Below, piece after piece: positions 34,787 to 43,564 of a DNA stretch of 64,000 nucleotides; positions within the stretch are counted from its first letter, which is position 1, and each line of letters starts with the position of its first letter. The stretch covers positions 4,153,001-4,217,000 of the forward strand of contig NZ_BIFR01000001.1 in the NCBI RefSeq assembly GCF_003967535.1, read 5' to 3'. Source of the stretch: Tengunoibacter tsumagoiensis (GTDB lineage: Bacteria > Chloroflexota > Ktedonobacteria > Ktedonobacterales > Ktedonobacteraceae). The notes beneath the pieces are model-generated. The model was not told where the DNA came from. It saw nothing but the letters and a program-made list of their open reading frames with translations, and ran no database searches. A program made the position numbers and the translations under genes.

Positions 34787-35908
34787 ATGGCAGCAGCCCA
34801 GCCAAGAGAGGGAATGACAGTTCCTCGTCTCTGCCAGAATGTACGTGAACTGGCCCTCCAGATGGAACCAGGACAGAAACTTCCCACTGTCAATGAGCTC
34901 TGTGCTCGTTTTGGCACCAGCCGGGCTACACTGGATGAAGCCTTGAGCAGGCTAGAGCAGCAGCATGTTATTGAGCGAAAACACAGCAAGGGGATTTTTG
35001 TCTCCGACAAAATTCATCGCAAAACCATTCTTGTGCTCTTTGATGCTTCTCTCCTGGCTCAGCAACGTCACTCGCCTTTCTGGGGAGAACTCTGGCACAT
35101 GTTTGCGCAGGAGGCGCAAAGCAGGGTCCAGCGCAAAAATGAGTATCATAGTATTCATCTTGTCCTGCGCACAGCTGACAAACAAGCGCTCTTGCCTGAA
35201 GGAATCGCGGACATGATGGAAGCCAACCTGGTTCATGGACTGCTCGTCATCGGCATGTCAGATTACGAATGGAGTGAGCATGGAGAAATTCCTTGCGTTA
35301 CTTTTGCAGGATATGATCGATGGATGGTTGCGTTTGACCAGACGCAATTTGCTTTAATGACCGTCAAAGTCCTGGCCGAACAAAGATGTCACTCCATTGG
35401 GATCTGGTCCCCTAGAATCATGACAGCAGATGGCCCAGAACTACCATCATTCCATGATTATCAGGCGTGCCTGAATGTTTTTGGCCTCCCATTTTATCCT
35501 GAGCTGGCGCGCACTGTGTCGCCCGAATTTTTGCATCAGCACCCACAAAACCTATCTTTTTCAGCACAGGGCTATGCAGTAGCCATGGAGGTTTTCCGTC
35601 AGCCCAGCCCTCCTCTTCTCGATGGTTTGATCGTTACCGATGATATGTTCATGGAAGGCGTTCTCGCTGCTTTTCACCAATTAGGGATAAAAATTGGTGA
35701 GGAAATTAAAGTTGCCACCCATGCCAATACTGGTTCGATGCTCATTTTCAATAATACGCCAGGCCTTACCGTAGTAGAATTTGATCCAGCAGAAATTGTC
35801 CAGAAAATGTTCACCGTCCTCGATACGTTGATGGCTGGTCAGAAACCTGCCGAAGCAGTAACCAGAGTTGTACCAAAATTACGAGGCTCGACGAATATTT
35901 TCTCTTAA
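34787..35908 (+). CDS. GntR-type transcriptional regulator with LacI-type sugar-binding domain
   Basis: N-terminal winged helix of the GntR family: LPTVNELCARFGTSRATLDEALSRLEQQHVIERKHSKGIFVS. The C-terminal 290 residues read as a periplasmic-binding-protein-like effector domain (KTILVLFDASLL, VHGLLVIGMSDYE, IPCVTFAGYD, LDGLIVTDDMFMEGVLAAFHQLG), the AraR-type architecture. Start at 34787 is preferred (GAGGA six bases before); 34739 and a far-upstream ATG in the same frame are less likely. It lies divergent from the trehalase-type gene and probably represses it and itself in the absence of a sugar. Confidence 0.85.
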   Translation: MAAAQPREGMTVPRLCQNVRELALQMEPGQKLPTVNELCARFGTSRATLDEALSRLEQQHVIERKHSKGIFVSDKIHRKTILVLFDASLLAQQRHSPFWGELWHMFAQEAQSRVQRKNEYHSIHLVLRTADKQALLPEGIADMMEANLVHGLLVIGMSDYEWSEHGEIPCVTFAGYDRWMVAFDQTQFALMTVKVLAEQRCHSIGIWSPRIMTADGPELPSFHDYQACLNVFGLPFYPELARTVSPEFLHQHPQNLSFSAQGYAVAMEVFRQPSPPLLDGLIVTDDMFMEGVLAAFHQLGIKIGEEIKVATHANTGSMLIFNNTPGLTVVEFDPAEIVQKMFTVLDTLMAGQKPAEAVTRVVPKLRGSTNIFS

Positions 35909-36230
35909 TCTCATACAGTGTTCCAGCTCATGTCAAGCAGTATCCTACTACTAACAGATGCCAATATCAGAGAAGGAGAATATGGCCATGCCAGGATAAC
36001 CACTATCTCATCATTCCACACCTCTCTATTGATCCAGGCTTTCTTTTCCCAATACATCTATCACAGCCACGTTTCTACTCATTGAACGATAGAAATAGAC
36101 ATCATTATGATAGGTTGTACTGATGCCATGTGAGAAAAAGAGCATGTATATGCCTTCTTTGTATGGCCAATTATTCTGTGTGTTGCAATGAATGCCACAT
36201 ACGACAACATCCAACGAGGTAAAAATTTCT
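35909..36230. other. Intergenic, nothing recognised
   Basis: About 320 bases ahead of the first large secreted hydrolase. It must carry that gene's promoter but no consensus elements stand out, and no hairpin follows the regulator's stop. Confidence 0.3.
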
Positions 36231-39200
36231 ATGATGCAAAAAGAAACACGTACGCTTCTTTTGTCTCTCACTGATGAAGCAAACAAGCGTACCAGGTCGA
36301 GGAGAACCCGGATCCTCAGCTACGTTGTGCTATTGACACTCATGAGTATGAGTTTCATAGCCTATCGCAGCTTCACTATCCAGCCGAGCTATGCCACCGC
36401 GGCGCCAGTGGGAACACCTCCACTGGGACTCAATGTAGACTTTAATGAACAGTCGCTCGTTGATATGATCCAAAACAATCAACGTTTTGAACAGGTAGGT
36501 TCAACCCCTCTGACAGAGGACAGCAATGGCTGGCCAACAAGTGATTTCCAGTGGACCGAGGACAATCGCTACACCTTTGCCTGGAATTCCAGCGCAACCA
36601 ATATAGACCCATTAAAAAATGCAACAGATTTAAGTGGTACTTACAAGCTCTCGTTTACTGGTCAGGCTGTACTGACAGCAGCAGGAGATGATCCAGCCCA
36701 TCAAGCCACGACCATTAGCAATCAAAGCTACAGCTCCTCCACAAATACGACGACGGCTGATGTCACCTTTGGCAATCCACCGGGTGGGTTAATCTCTGTT
36801 ATCACCTTTACCCAGACGAAACGCAACAATACAGATAGCCCAGGGACTGGTGTAACCAATGTCCAATTGATCCGACCAGGGTACGCTACAAACACCACCC
36901 AGGTCTTCACAACAACCTGGCTTCATTCCATCAATAACTACCAATGGACCGCGCTCCGCTTTATGGATTCGCTAGGGACCAATAATTATGCGCAACCAGG
37001 AAGCGGAGAGGCTTATCCCTATCGGTTGCAGTGGCCCACTGATCGTATGCAACCTAATGAAGGTCCTCTCTATGGCAGTAATCACAAAGGTGTCCATGGA
37101 ACGATTCCCTGGGAAGACGTGATCCTGGTTGCACAGTTGACGCATAAAGATATCTGGATCAATATTCCTGTAAATGCGTCTGACGACTATGTTACTCAGG
37201 TGGCAAACCTGCTCAAAAATGGTAATGCCGCAACTGGCAATCAGGGCATTCCTTCAGATGTTCATGTCTATGTTGAGTATAGCAACGAGATGTGGCACTA
37301 TGGTTTCCCCCAGGGCCCCTGGAACCTGCAAGCAGCTCAAGATGAGGTCAAGGCAGGAGGAACCAATCTCAATTACGATGGAAAAACGGACGATGATACG
37401 ATTCGTTTTCGTCGTATCGCCAAACGTACGATTGAGATTGGCAAGCAGTTTGAAACGGTCTTTAGCGACAATGGCAGCCGTATCCGGCCAGTCATTAATA
37501 ATGCCTCGGTCAACAATGATGTCGATATGCTGCAATATGTATCTGACAATTATGGAGCACCCGGCAGTGTGCTGTACGGTATTTCCCAGACTGGCTACTA
37601 TACAAGCGCTGACTCCTCATCTGTTTCTGCTATTCTTAATGGCGAGAAAACTGCCAGCGACAACAATGCCTCGGGGTACCTGCTGAGCCGTACTATTGCG
37701 ACCTACTTTGGCCTGCATTCACTGGTATACGAAGGTGGACAGGACGAAGAAGGCGATACCAACCTCAGCAATAAATTCTATGCTGCTCGTGATCCAGGAA
37801 TGCAGGATGTTGAGGCCCATGATCTGCTCAACAACTGGTATCCCAATGGTGGTGAGCTTTACATGCAATTTGCGGAGGTCACGCACTATAGCACCTATGG
37901 GATGTGGGGGCTCTCAGATGATTTGAATATCCAGAACTCTGGCAAGTGGAACGGGATGGTTCAGGTGATGAACGCCTCACTCCCGGCTGTTACCGCTGGC
38001 CTGGTACCATCTAGCACAGTAGGCCAGGCGGTAACAATAGCTGAAACGAGCGGAGGCACCGATTATATTACCCCAGGTACCAGTCCCTGGAAAGAACTAC
38101 TCCTACGTGTATCACAAAGCGGAACCTATAGCATAAACATCTTTGGGCACCAGGAGCAAAGTGGCGCGGTGGAACGTGTCATGTTGGATAACAACAAGGC
38201 TGGTACACTCTCGATGCCCCTTTATCCCGCCGCTGATGGCTATGCCCCTCAGGATGTTACCCTTTCACTTTCAGCAGGCTTGCACGCGGTCTTTATCTAC
38301 GTAGATGGACCCGGACGAGGTGTCTTCCCTTCCAATGGCACAATCAGGCTTACCACACAAAATATCAGTGGTTCTTCTACGCCAACACCAACACCCACTC
38401 CTGGAGGCTCACTCCCCTCTCCCTGGCAGAACCAGGATATCGGGTCAGTTGGGCTGGCTGGTTCAGCCACGGCCAATAATGGGAGCTTTACCGTCAACGG
38501 TTCCGGCAATGATATCTGGGATACCGCAGATGCCTTCCAGTATGCCTATCAACCCCTCAATGGCGATGGGACGATTGTCGCCAGGATCGATAGTCAGCAG
38601 AACACCGATGGCTGGGCCAAAGCAGGGGTGATGATTCGTGAGAGCCTGAGCGCGACTTCGACCCATGCCCTCATGGCGCTTACCCCAGGCAATGGGACCG
38701 TCTTCCAGCGCCGTACCAGTACCGGAGGCGGCAGTAGTAGCACAGCGGGTGCGACCGCGACGGCCCCCTCCTGGGTCAAATTGCAGCGTGCAGGCAGCAC
38801 CTTTACCGGCTCTCTCTCCAGCGATGGCAGCAACTGGACGGTCGTAGGAAGCGATACCATCAGCATGGCGACCAATGTGTACGTGGGTCTGGCAGTGACG
38901 GCACACAACAACAGTGTGCTCAACACCACCACCTTTAGCCAGGTCAGTGTCACGGGTTCAGGAAGTGGCACTCCCAGCAACCTCTCACAGAACAAGCCCA
39001 CCACCGCCTCCTCAATCGAGAACAGCGGTGTGGGACCAGGCTATGCTGTTGATGGGAATCAAAGCACCCGGTGGTCCAGCCTGTATAGTGATCCACAATG
39101 GTTGCAAGTCGACCTGGGAGCCACACACCAGATCCGCGAGGTCAAATTGTTCTGGGAGACCGCCTACGGCAAAGCCTACCAGATCCAGGTCTCCAATGAT

Positions 39201-39362
39201 GGCAGTACCTGGACGACCATCTCTACCCAGAGCAACGGATCAGGTGGCAATGAGGACCTCACTGGCCTGACTGGATCTGGCCGCTATGTGCGCATCTATG
39301 CTACACAGCGAGGCACCTCCTGGGGCTACTCACTCTATGAATTCCAGGTCTTTGGTGTATAG
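36231..39362 (+). CDS. Large secreted modular glycoside hydrolase-like protein (paralogue 1)
   Basis: About 1043 aa. Signal/anchor helix (YVVLLTLMSMSFIAYRSF), then a beta-rich region, then a barrel with VHVYVEYSNEMWHYG, where N-E after a strand matches the acid/base site of clan GH-A, and later GLHSLVYEGGQDEEG, a strand-end glutamate suited as nucleophile. A beta-domain follows (GTYSINIFGHQEQSG), a SSTPTPTPTPGG linker, a roughly 190-residue laminin-G-like DUF1349-type domain (AGVMIRESLSATSTHALMAL), and a C-terminal F5/8 discoidin (CBM32-type) domain ending LYEFQVFGV. ATG 36231 (or 36234) chosen, GAGGT upstream. The known GH family could not be named. Confidence 0.75.
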   Translation: MMQKETRTLLLSLTDEANKRTRSRRTRILSYVVLLTLMSMSFIAYRSFTIQPSYATAAPVGTPPLGLNVDFNEQSLVDMIQNNQRFEQVGSTPLTEDSNGWPTSDFQWTEDNRYTFAWNSSATNIDPLKNATDLSGTYKLSFTGQAVLTAAGDDPAHQATTISNQSYSSSTNTTTADVTFGNPPGGLISVITFTQTKRNNTDSPGTGVTNVQLIRPGYATNTTQVFTTTWLHSINNYQWTALRFMDSLGTNNYAQPGSGEAYPYRLQWPTDRMQPNEGPLYGSNHKGVHGTIPWEDVILVAQLTHKDIWINIPVNASDDYVTQVANLLKNGNAATGNQGIPSDVHVYVEYSNEMWHYGFPQGPWNLQAAQDEVKAGGTNLNYDGKTDDDTIRFRRIAKRTIEIGKQFETVFSDNGSRIRPVINNASVNNDVDMLQYVSDNYGAPGSVLYGISQTGYYTSADSSSVSAILNGEKTASDNNASGYLLSRTIATYFGLHSLVYEGGQDEEGDTNLSNKFYAARDPGMQDVEAHDLLNNWYPNGGELYMQFAEVTHYSTYGMWGLSDDLNIQNSGKWNGMVQVMNASLPAVTAGLVPSSTVGQAVTIAETSGGTDYITPGTSPWKELLLRVSQSGTYSINIFGHQEQSGAVERVMLDNNKAGTLSMPLYPAADGYAPQDVTLSLSAGLHAVFIYVDGPGRGVFPSNGTIRLTTQNISGSSTPTPTPTPGGSLPSPWQNQDIGSVGLAGSATANNGSFTVNGSGNDIWDTADAFQYAYQPLNGDGTIVARIDSQQNTDGWAKAGVMIRESLSATSTHALMALTPGNGTVFQRRTSTGGGSSSTAGATATAPSWVKLQRAGSTFTGSLSSDGSNWTVVGSDTISMATNVYVGLAVTAHNNSVLNTTTFSQVSVTGSGSGTPSNLSQNKPTTASSIENSGVGPGYAVDGNQSTRWSSLYSDPQWLQVDLGATHQIREVKLFWETAYGKAYQIQVSNDGSTWTTISTQSNGSGGNEDLTGLTGSGRYVRIYATQRGTSWGYSLYEFQVFGV

Positions 39363-39374
39363 CTTCACATCTCA
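38368..39374. repeat. 1-kb direct repeat, copy 1 (3' module of paralogue 1)
   Basis: Matches 41788-42794 at about 13 substitutions without gaps, counted by eye. It covers the TPTPTP linker, the DUF1349-like and discoidin domains, the stop codon and 12 bases beyond; similarity continues more weakly downstream (AAAGGAGG, GTACGACAATCTGTTTCAAGGA). Confidence 0.9.
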
Positions 39375-39455
39375 AAGGAGGTGATAGCTTAAAAAAACGG
39401 TACGACAATCTGTTTCAAGGACGACCAACTCTTTTTATTCGAAAGGAAGTGAACA

Positions 39456-42400
39456 ATGCAAAGTCGCAATCACTGGCCAAACTCAGTTCCTGCATTGAAG
39501 CAAGCCACAGCTGGAAAAAAATCCATACATGCGATGGTCGCACTCTCCTCGCTATTACTCCTTGTCTTTAGTCTGGGCGCATGGGTACTGACCAATCATC
39601 AACCCGCTTTCGCACAGACCGTGACCCCTGCCATGGGTGTCAACCTGGCCTGGGCAGGCGATTCTGATGGCGATTTTCTCTTCGCCGATGCCATGAAGAC
39701 ATATCGCCTACAGGCCGCGCCTGGACAGAGTAACCCTCCATCCGTGGATGCCAATGGGTGGCTGCAGGGAGACTTTACAGCCTTCCTCTGGGATGGTAGC
39801 TTTTTGACCCACACAACTGGAACCTATGCGCTGCGCTTCAATGGCAAAGCGAATATCAGTGTGGGACTGGTGAGCAGCACCATTACCAATCAAGCCTATG
39901 ATGCTGCATCAAACACGACCACTGCTACGATCAACATCACCCAGGAAAGTTCCGCCAACATCACCTTTACCAATACACAGCGTGATAGCAATAGCGCGAC
40001 GAATACCGGCATCACCAATGTGCAATTGATGCTTCCAACCTCGCCGGGGGCCTCGACAAGCTATAGCTTCAATACCACCTTTACCAGTGCCGTCAAGAAT
40101 TTTGTCAACCGCTTCGTTGCCATCCGTTTTATGGATACAACCGCTGCCAATGGGAATACTGAGACCAATTGGTCAGACCGCGCCCTTCCACAGCGCAGTC
40201 AGGAGGGGAAAGCCTCCTGGGAGTATGCCATCCAGTTCTGCAACGAGACCGGCAAAGATGCCTATATCAATGTGCCGGAACGGGCGACAGATGCTTACAT
40301 CACCAACCTGGCCAACCTCTTCAAATATGGCAGCGATGCCAGTGGGAACGTCTATACCAGCGCACAGGCCAATCCTGCCCATCCACCGCTCAACTCCAAT
40401 TTGCACCTCTACATCGAGTTTAGCAATGAGCTGTGGAATGGCATGTTCCAGCAGATGCATGATAACCATGACTCGGCTGTCGCTGAGGTCAATGCTGGTG
40501 GTTCTCCGCTGAACTACGATGGCGCAACCGGTGATTGGACCTGGGCCTGGCGCCGTATCGGCAAGCGCATTCACGATATCAGTGTGATCTTCCGCTCGGT
40601 CTTCGGTGATGGTGCCATGCCTTCAACGGGCAATGCCCAGATTCGCCCGCTGCTGGAATGGCAGTATGGCAATGCCCAGGATACTGCGCATACTGAGCTC
40701 TCCTTCCTGGATGCCTACTACAATAATGGAGATGGCACACAGCATGTCTCAAATCCACATCCGGTCAACTACTTCCTCTATGGCGGTGGTGGTGCTGCGT
40801 ATAGTGGTGTCAAGAATGCAAGTGCTACCACGATTGACGACATGTATAACTCAGGCCTGGATACAGGCGTCGTCGGTGGAACCGTTGTTCAGGATGTCCA
40901 ATGGGCAAGTCAGTATGGCCTGCACGATGTGGCCTACGAGGGCGGTTTCCAGATTGGCGGCGATAATCTTAGCACCCTCCAGAAGCAGGCAAACCTCGAT
41001 CCGCGCGCGCAAAATATGGAGGTACAGGCACAAACAACCTTTACCCAATCTGGCGGCGAACTATTAATGTACTTTGACTCATCAAGTACAAACTATGGCC
41101 TGGCCCAGCCAACCGTGCTGGATTCCACACCCAAGCTCCAGGCGATAGACCAGATGAATCAAAGTGGCGTCACCTTTACGCCAACACCGATTACCTCCCC
41201 AACCCCAACACCCGCACCGGGTCAGCAGGCCACAATTACCCAGGCCAGTAGCACGCCAACAATTGATGGCAACGCCAACGACGCAGTCTGGGGGAGTGCC
41301 ACCAGTTACTCACTTAACAATGCTATCGGATCTCCATCGGGTTTCTCGGCCTCTTACCAGTCAGCGTGGGATAGCACAAACCTGTACTATCTGGTCAAGG
41401 TCAATGACGCGACCTTCTCCTCCCACAACGATATGGTTGAGGTCTACATCGATCCCACCAATGATCGCGGTTCCACGTATGATGGTCTGGATATGCAGTA
41501 CCAGTTTGCTTCAAACTCCTCAACTGTCTTGCAGTGGAGTGGCGGCACACAGGGCAGCAATACGACGGGTATTACCTTCGCCAATGCCACTGTTTCAGGC
41601 GGCTACCAGGTCGAAATCAAAATCCCCTGGACAACACTGCATACCACTCCCTCGGCTGGTAAGGTGATCAGCATGGACCTGGACGTGCAACAAGATACCA
41701 CCAGCAAGAACAAGCTGTTCTGGTGCTCAACCATTGATAATGACTGGACCAATCCCAGCTTGTTTGGAGCTGGCACGCTCCAATCGGGTGGTTCTTCTAC
41801 GCCAACACCAACACCCACTCCTGGAGGCTCACTCCCCTCCCCCTGGCAGAACCAGGATATCGGGTCAGTTGGGCTGGCTGGTTCAGCCACGGCCAATAAT
41901 GGGAGCTTTACCGTCAAAGGTTCCGGCAATGATATCTGGGATACCGCAGATGCCTTCCAGTATGCCTATCAGCCCCTCAATGGCGATGGGACAATTGTCG
42001 CCAGGATCGATAGTCAGCAGAACACCGATGGCTGGGCCAAAGCAGGGGTGATGATTCGTGAGAGCCTGAGCGCGACTTCGACCCATGCCCTCATGGCGCT
42101 TACCCCAGGCAATGGGACCGTCTTCCAGCGCCGTACCAGTACCGGAGGCGGCAGCAGTAGCACAGCGGGTGCGACCGCGACGGCCCCCTCCTGGGTCAAA
42201 TTGCAGCGTGCAGGCAACACCTTTACCGGCGCTCTCTCCAGCGATGGCAGCAACTGGACGGTCGTAGGAAGCGATACCATCAGCATGGCGACCAATGTGT
42301 ATGTGGGTCTGGCAGTGACGGCACACAACAACAGTGTGCTCAACACCACCACCTTTAGCCAGGTCAGTGTCACGGGTTCAGGAAGTGGCACTCCCAGCAA

Positions 42401-42782
42401 CCTCTCACAGAACAAGCCCACCACCGCCTCCTCAATCGAGAACAGCGGTGTGGGACCGGGCTATGCTGTCGATGGGAATCAAAGCACCCGGTGGTCCAGC
42501 CTGTATAGTGATCCACAATGGTTGCAAGTCGACCTGGGAGCCACACACCAGATCCGCGAGGTCAAATTGTTCTGGGAGACCGCCTACGGCAAAGCCTACC
42601 AGATCCAGGTCTCCAATGATGGCAGTAACTGGACGACCATCTCTACCCAGAGCAACGGATCAGGTGGCAATGAGGACCTCACTGGCCTGACTGGATCTGG
42701 CCGCTATGTGCGCATCTATGCTACACAGCGAGGCACCTCCTGGGGCTACTCGCTCTATGAATTCCAGGTCTTTGGTGTGTAG
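39456..42782 (+). CDS. Large secreted modular glycoside hydrolase-like protein (paralogue 2)
   Basis: 1108 aa. Signal peptide (ALSSLLLLVFSLGAWVLTNHQPAFA), N-terminal beta-domain, barrel with LHLYIEFSNELWNGMF (N-E acid/base) and GLHDVAYEGGFQIGG (glutamate nucleophile candidate), aligned to paralogue 1 over most of its length. It differs by an inserted CBM9-like domain (ATITQASSTPTIDGNANDAVWG... YIDPTNDRGSTYDGLDMQYQF) before the linker. The 3' third is almost identical in DNA to that of paralogue 1. AAGGAAGTG lies before the ATG. It is 93 bases downstream of paralogue 1, so the pair is probably one unit and arose by tandem duplication. Confidence 0.77.
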   Translation: MQSRNHWPNSVPALKQATAGKKSIHAMVALSSLLLLVFSLGAWVLTNHQPAFAQTVTPAMGVNLAWAGDSDGDFLFADAMKTYRLQAAPGQSNPPSVDANGWLQGDFTAFLWDGSFLTHTTGTYALRFNGKANISVGLVSSTITNQAYDAASNTTTATINITQESSANITFTNTQRDSNSATNTGITNVQLMLPTSPGASTSYSFNTTFTSAVKNFVNRFVAIRFMDTTAANGNTETNWSDRALPQRSQEGKASWEYAIQFCNETGKDAYINVPERATDAYITNLANLFKYGSDASGNVYTSAQANPAHPPLNSNLHLYIEFSNELWNGMFQQMHDNHDSAVAEVNAGGSPLNYDGATGDWTWAWRRIGKRIHDISVIFRSVFGDGAMPSTGNAQIRPLLEWQYGNAQDTAHTELSFLDAYYNNGDGTQHVSNPHPVNYFLYGGGGAAYSGVKNASATTIDDMYNSGLDTGVVGGTVVQDVQWASQYGLHDVAYEGGFQIGGDNLSTLQKQANLDPRAQNMEVQAQTTFTQSGGELLMYFDSSSTNYGLAQPTVLDSTPKLQAIDQMNQSGVTFTPTPITSPTPTPAPGQQATITQASSTPTIDGNANDAVWGSATSYSLNNAIGSPSGFSASYQSAWDSTNLYYLVKVNDATFSSHNDMVEVYIDPTNDRGSTYDGLDMQYQFASNSSTVLQWSGGTQGSNTTGITFANATVSGGYQVEIKIPWTTLHTTPSAGKVISMDLDVQQDTTSKNKLFWCSTIDNDWTNPSLFGAGTLQSGGSSTPTPTPTPGGSLPSPWQNQDIGSVGLAGSATANNGSFTVKGSGNDIWDTADAFQYAYQPLNGDGTIVARIDSQQNTDGWAKAGVMIRESLSATSTHALMALTPGNGTVFQRRTSTGGGSSSTAGATATAPSWVKLQRAGNTFTGALSSDGSNWTVVGSDTISMATNVYVGLAVTAHNNSVLNTTTFSQVSVTGSGSGTPSNLSQNKPTTASSIENSGVGPGYAVDGNQSTRWSSLYSDPQWLQVDLGATHQIREVKLFWETAYGKAYQIQVSNDGSNWTTISTQSNGSGGNEDLTGLTGSGRYVRIYATQRGTSWGYSLYEFQVFGV

Positions 42783-42794
42783 CTTCACATCTCA
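41788..42794. repeat. 1-kb direct repeat, copy 2 (3' module of paralogue 2)
   Basis: Second copy of the linker/DUF1349/discoidin module, offset 3420 bases from copy 1. The flanking downstream sequence also corresponds, with a small internal duplication (AGCTTCACATCTCA / AGCTTCGCATCTCA). Confidence 0.9.
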
Positions 42795-42936
42795 CGTATA
42801 GCTTCGCATCTCAAAGGAGGAATAGCTAAAAAAACAACCGTACGACAATCTGTTTCAAGGATGACCGATTCTTGTTCGAGATGAACTGCGTCCTGGTAGC
42901 AGTCGCTCAGCGGTTACACCTGTCAGATAGAAGATA

Positions 42937-42987
42937 GGTCAAGGGGTAAGCGAGTTGGCCTGTGTCCAATCCGCCTACCCCTTGACC
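42937..42987. terminator. Strong hairpin after the hydrolase pair
   Basis: Arms 42937-42958 and 42966-42987: perfect over the outer 12 bp (GGTCAAGGGGTA / TACCCCTTGACC) and near-perfect inwards, about 22 bp with three mismatches and a 7-base loop. No T run. Confidence 0.6.
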
Positions 42988-43071
42988 CCGTGAGCCACAC
43001 CAGGTAGTGAGGAGTCCTCAATGATTACAGCTTCACAGGATAAGAAAGCATGAAATAGCTCTACATCATAC

Positions 43072-43101
43072 TTGACAGAGCTTATCAAAATCTGCTATAA
43101 T
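43072..43101 (+). promoter_or_regulatory. Consensus sigma-70-type promoter of the small-peptide gene
   Basis: TTGACA (43072-43077), 18-base spacer, TATAAT (43096-43101): both hexamers are perfect, the only such pair seen in the window. Predicted start near 43108. Confidence 0.75.
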
Positions 43102-43169
43102 TGTGCTTATAGGTTAGTTAAGGCCCACGCCCAGAGCTCAATTGGCTCAAATTTTGAAAGGAGCGTGCC

Positions 43170-43274
43170 ATGATGCGCAAAGAAATCATGTCGTATCAAC
43201 TGCATCACGTCTCCGAGAGGGCCAACTCTGCTGGCTGCTATTCTAAGCCAGCCAACAATAAGACCAGAAACTGA
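43170..43274 (+). CDS. Small peptide gene (34 aa), function unknown
   Basis: A 34-codon frame (MMRKEIMSYQ... ending PANNKTRN) with GAAAGGAG seven bases before its first ATG. It is 62 bases behind a consensus promoter and is followed at once by a U-tailed hairpin overlapping its end, then a second long hairpin. The peptide is basic, with one Cys and one Tyr (GCYSKP), no membrane helix. Such an arrangement can be a stand-alone small-protein/peptide gene or an attenuation leader; segments GCCAGCCAAC in the frame could pair with GGTTGG of the terminator. The next gene (hen1) begins 290 bases further on. Confidence 0.6.
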   Translation: MMRKEIMSYQLHHVSERANSAGCYSKPANNKTRN

Positions 43275-43304
43275 TAGGCCACCTCGTGAAGGTTGGTCTT
43301 TTTT
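43260..43304 (+). terminator. Intrinsic terminator of the small-peptide gene
   Basis: AAGACCA (43260-43266) pairs with TGGTCTT (43294-43300) and runs into six consecutive T (43299-43304). The left arm lies within the last codons of the peptide gene. Confidence 0.6.
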
Positions 43305-43311
43305 ATCGCAT

Positions 43312-43350
43312 GAACAGAGGCCATGAGCGTGATGCTCGTGGCCTCTGTTC
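43312..43350. terminator. Second hairpin after the small-peptide gene
   Basis: GAACAGAGGCCA-T-GAGC / GCTC-G-TGGCCTCTGTTC with a five-base loop: 16 paired bases with one internal mismatch. Very stable; may back up the terminator or protect an RNA 3' end. Confidence 0.6.
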
Positions 43351-43425
43351 GTGGTTCTGGAGCAAACTATCTGCTCAGAAATAAGAGGTGATGATACATG
43401 CGCAACACTTTCCTCACAAATGGAT

Positions 43426-43533
43426 GTTTAGACTAATTCCGTGTGAAGTGGCTTGCAGAGCAGCCCGCGACCATTTAGCAAAGAAAGTGTTCAAGCCTCT
43501 TCCCGTCTGGCTTCGCTAGAATTTAGTCTAAAC
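43426..43533. repeat. Inverted repeat, possible small mobile element
   Basis: GTTTAGACTAA (43426-43436) and TTAGTCTAAAC (43523-43533), extending to about 14 bp with one indel, enclosing 86 bases. Flanks share CAAATG on both sides. A second inverted pair AACACTTTC / GAAAGTGTT (43404 and around 43485) overlaps it. It lies directly before hen1, so may alternatively be regulatory. Confidence 0.4.
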
Positions 43534-43564
43534 GCCAAATGATATAGAAACAGGCAGAATAATC

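Noticed and set aside
38463..39004. Long antisense frames in the duplicated C-terminal modules, repeated at 41883-42424
   Set aside because: They recur only because the DNA is duplicated and arise from the codon pattern of the sense gene.
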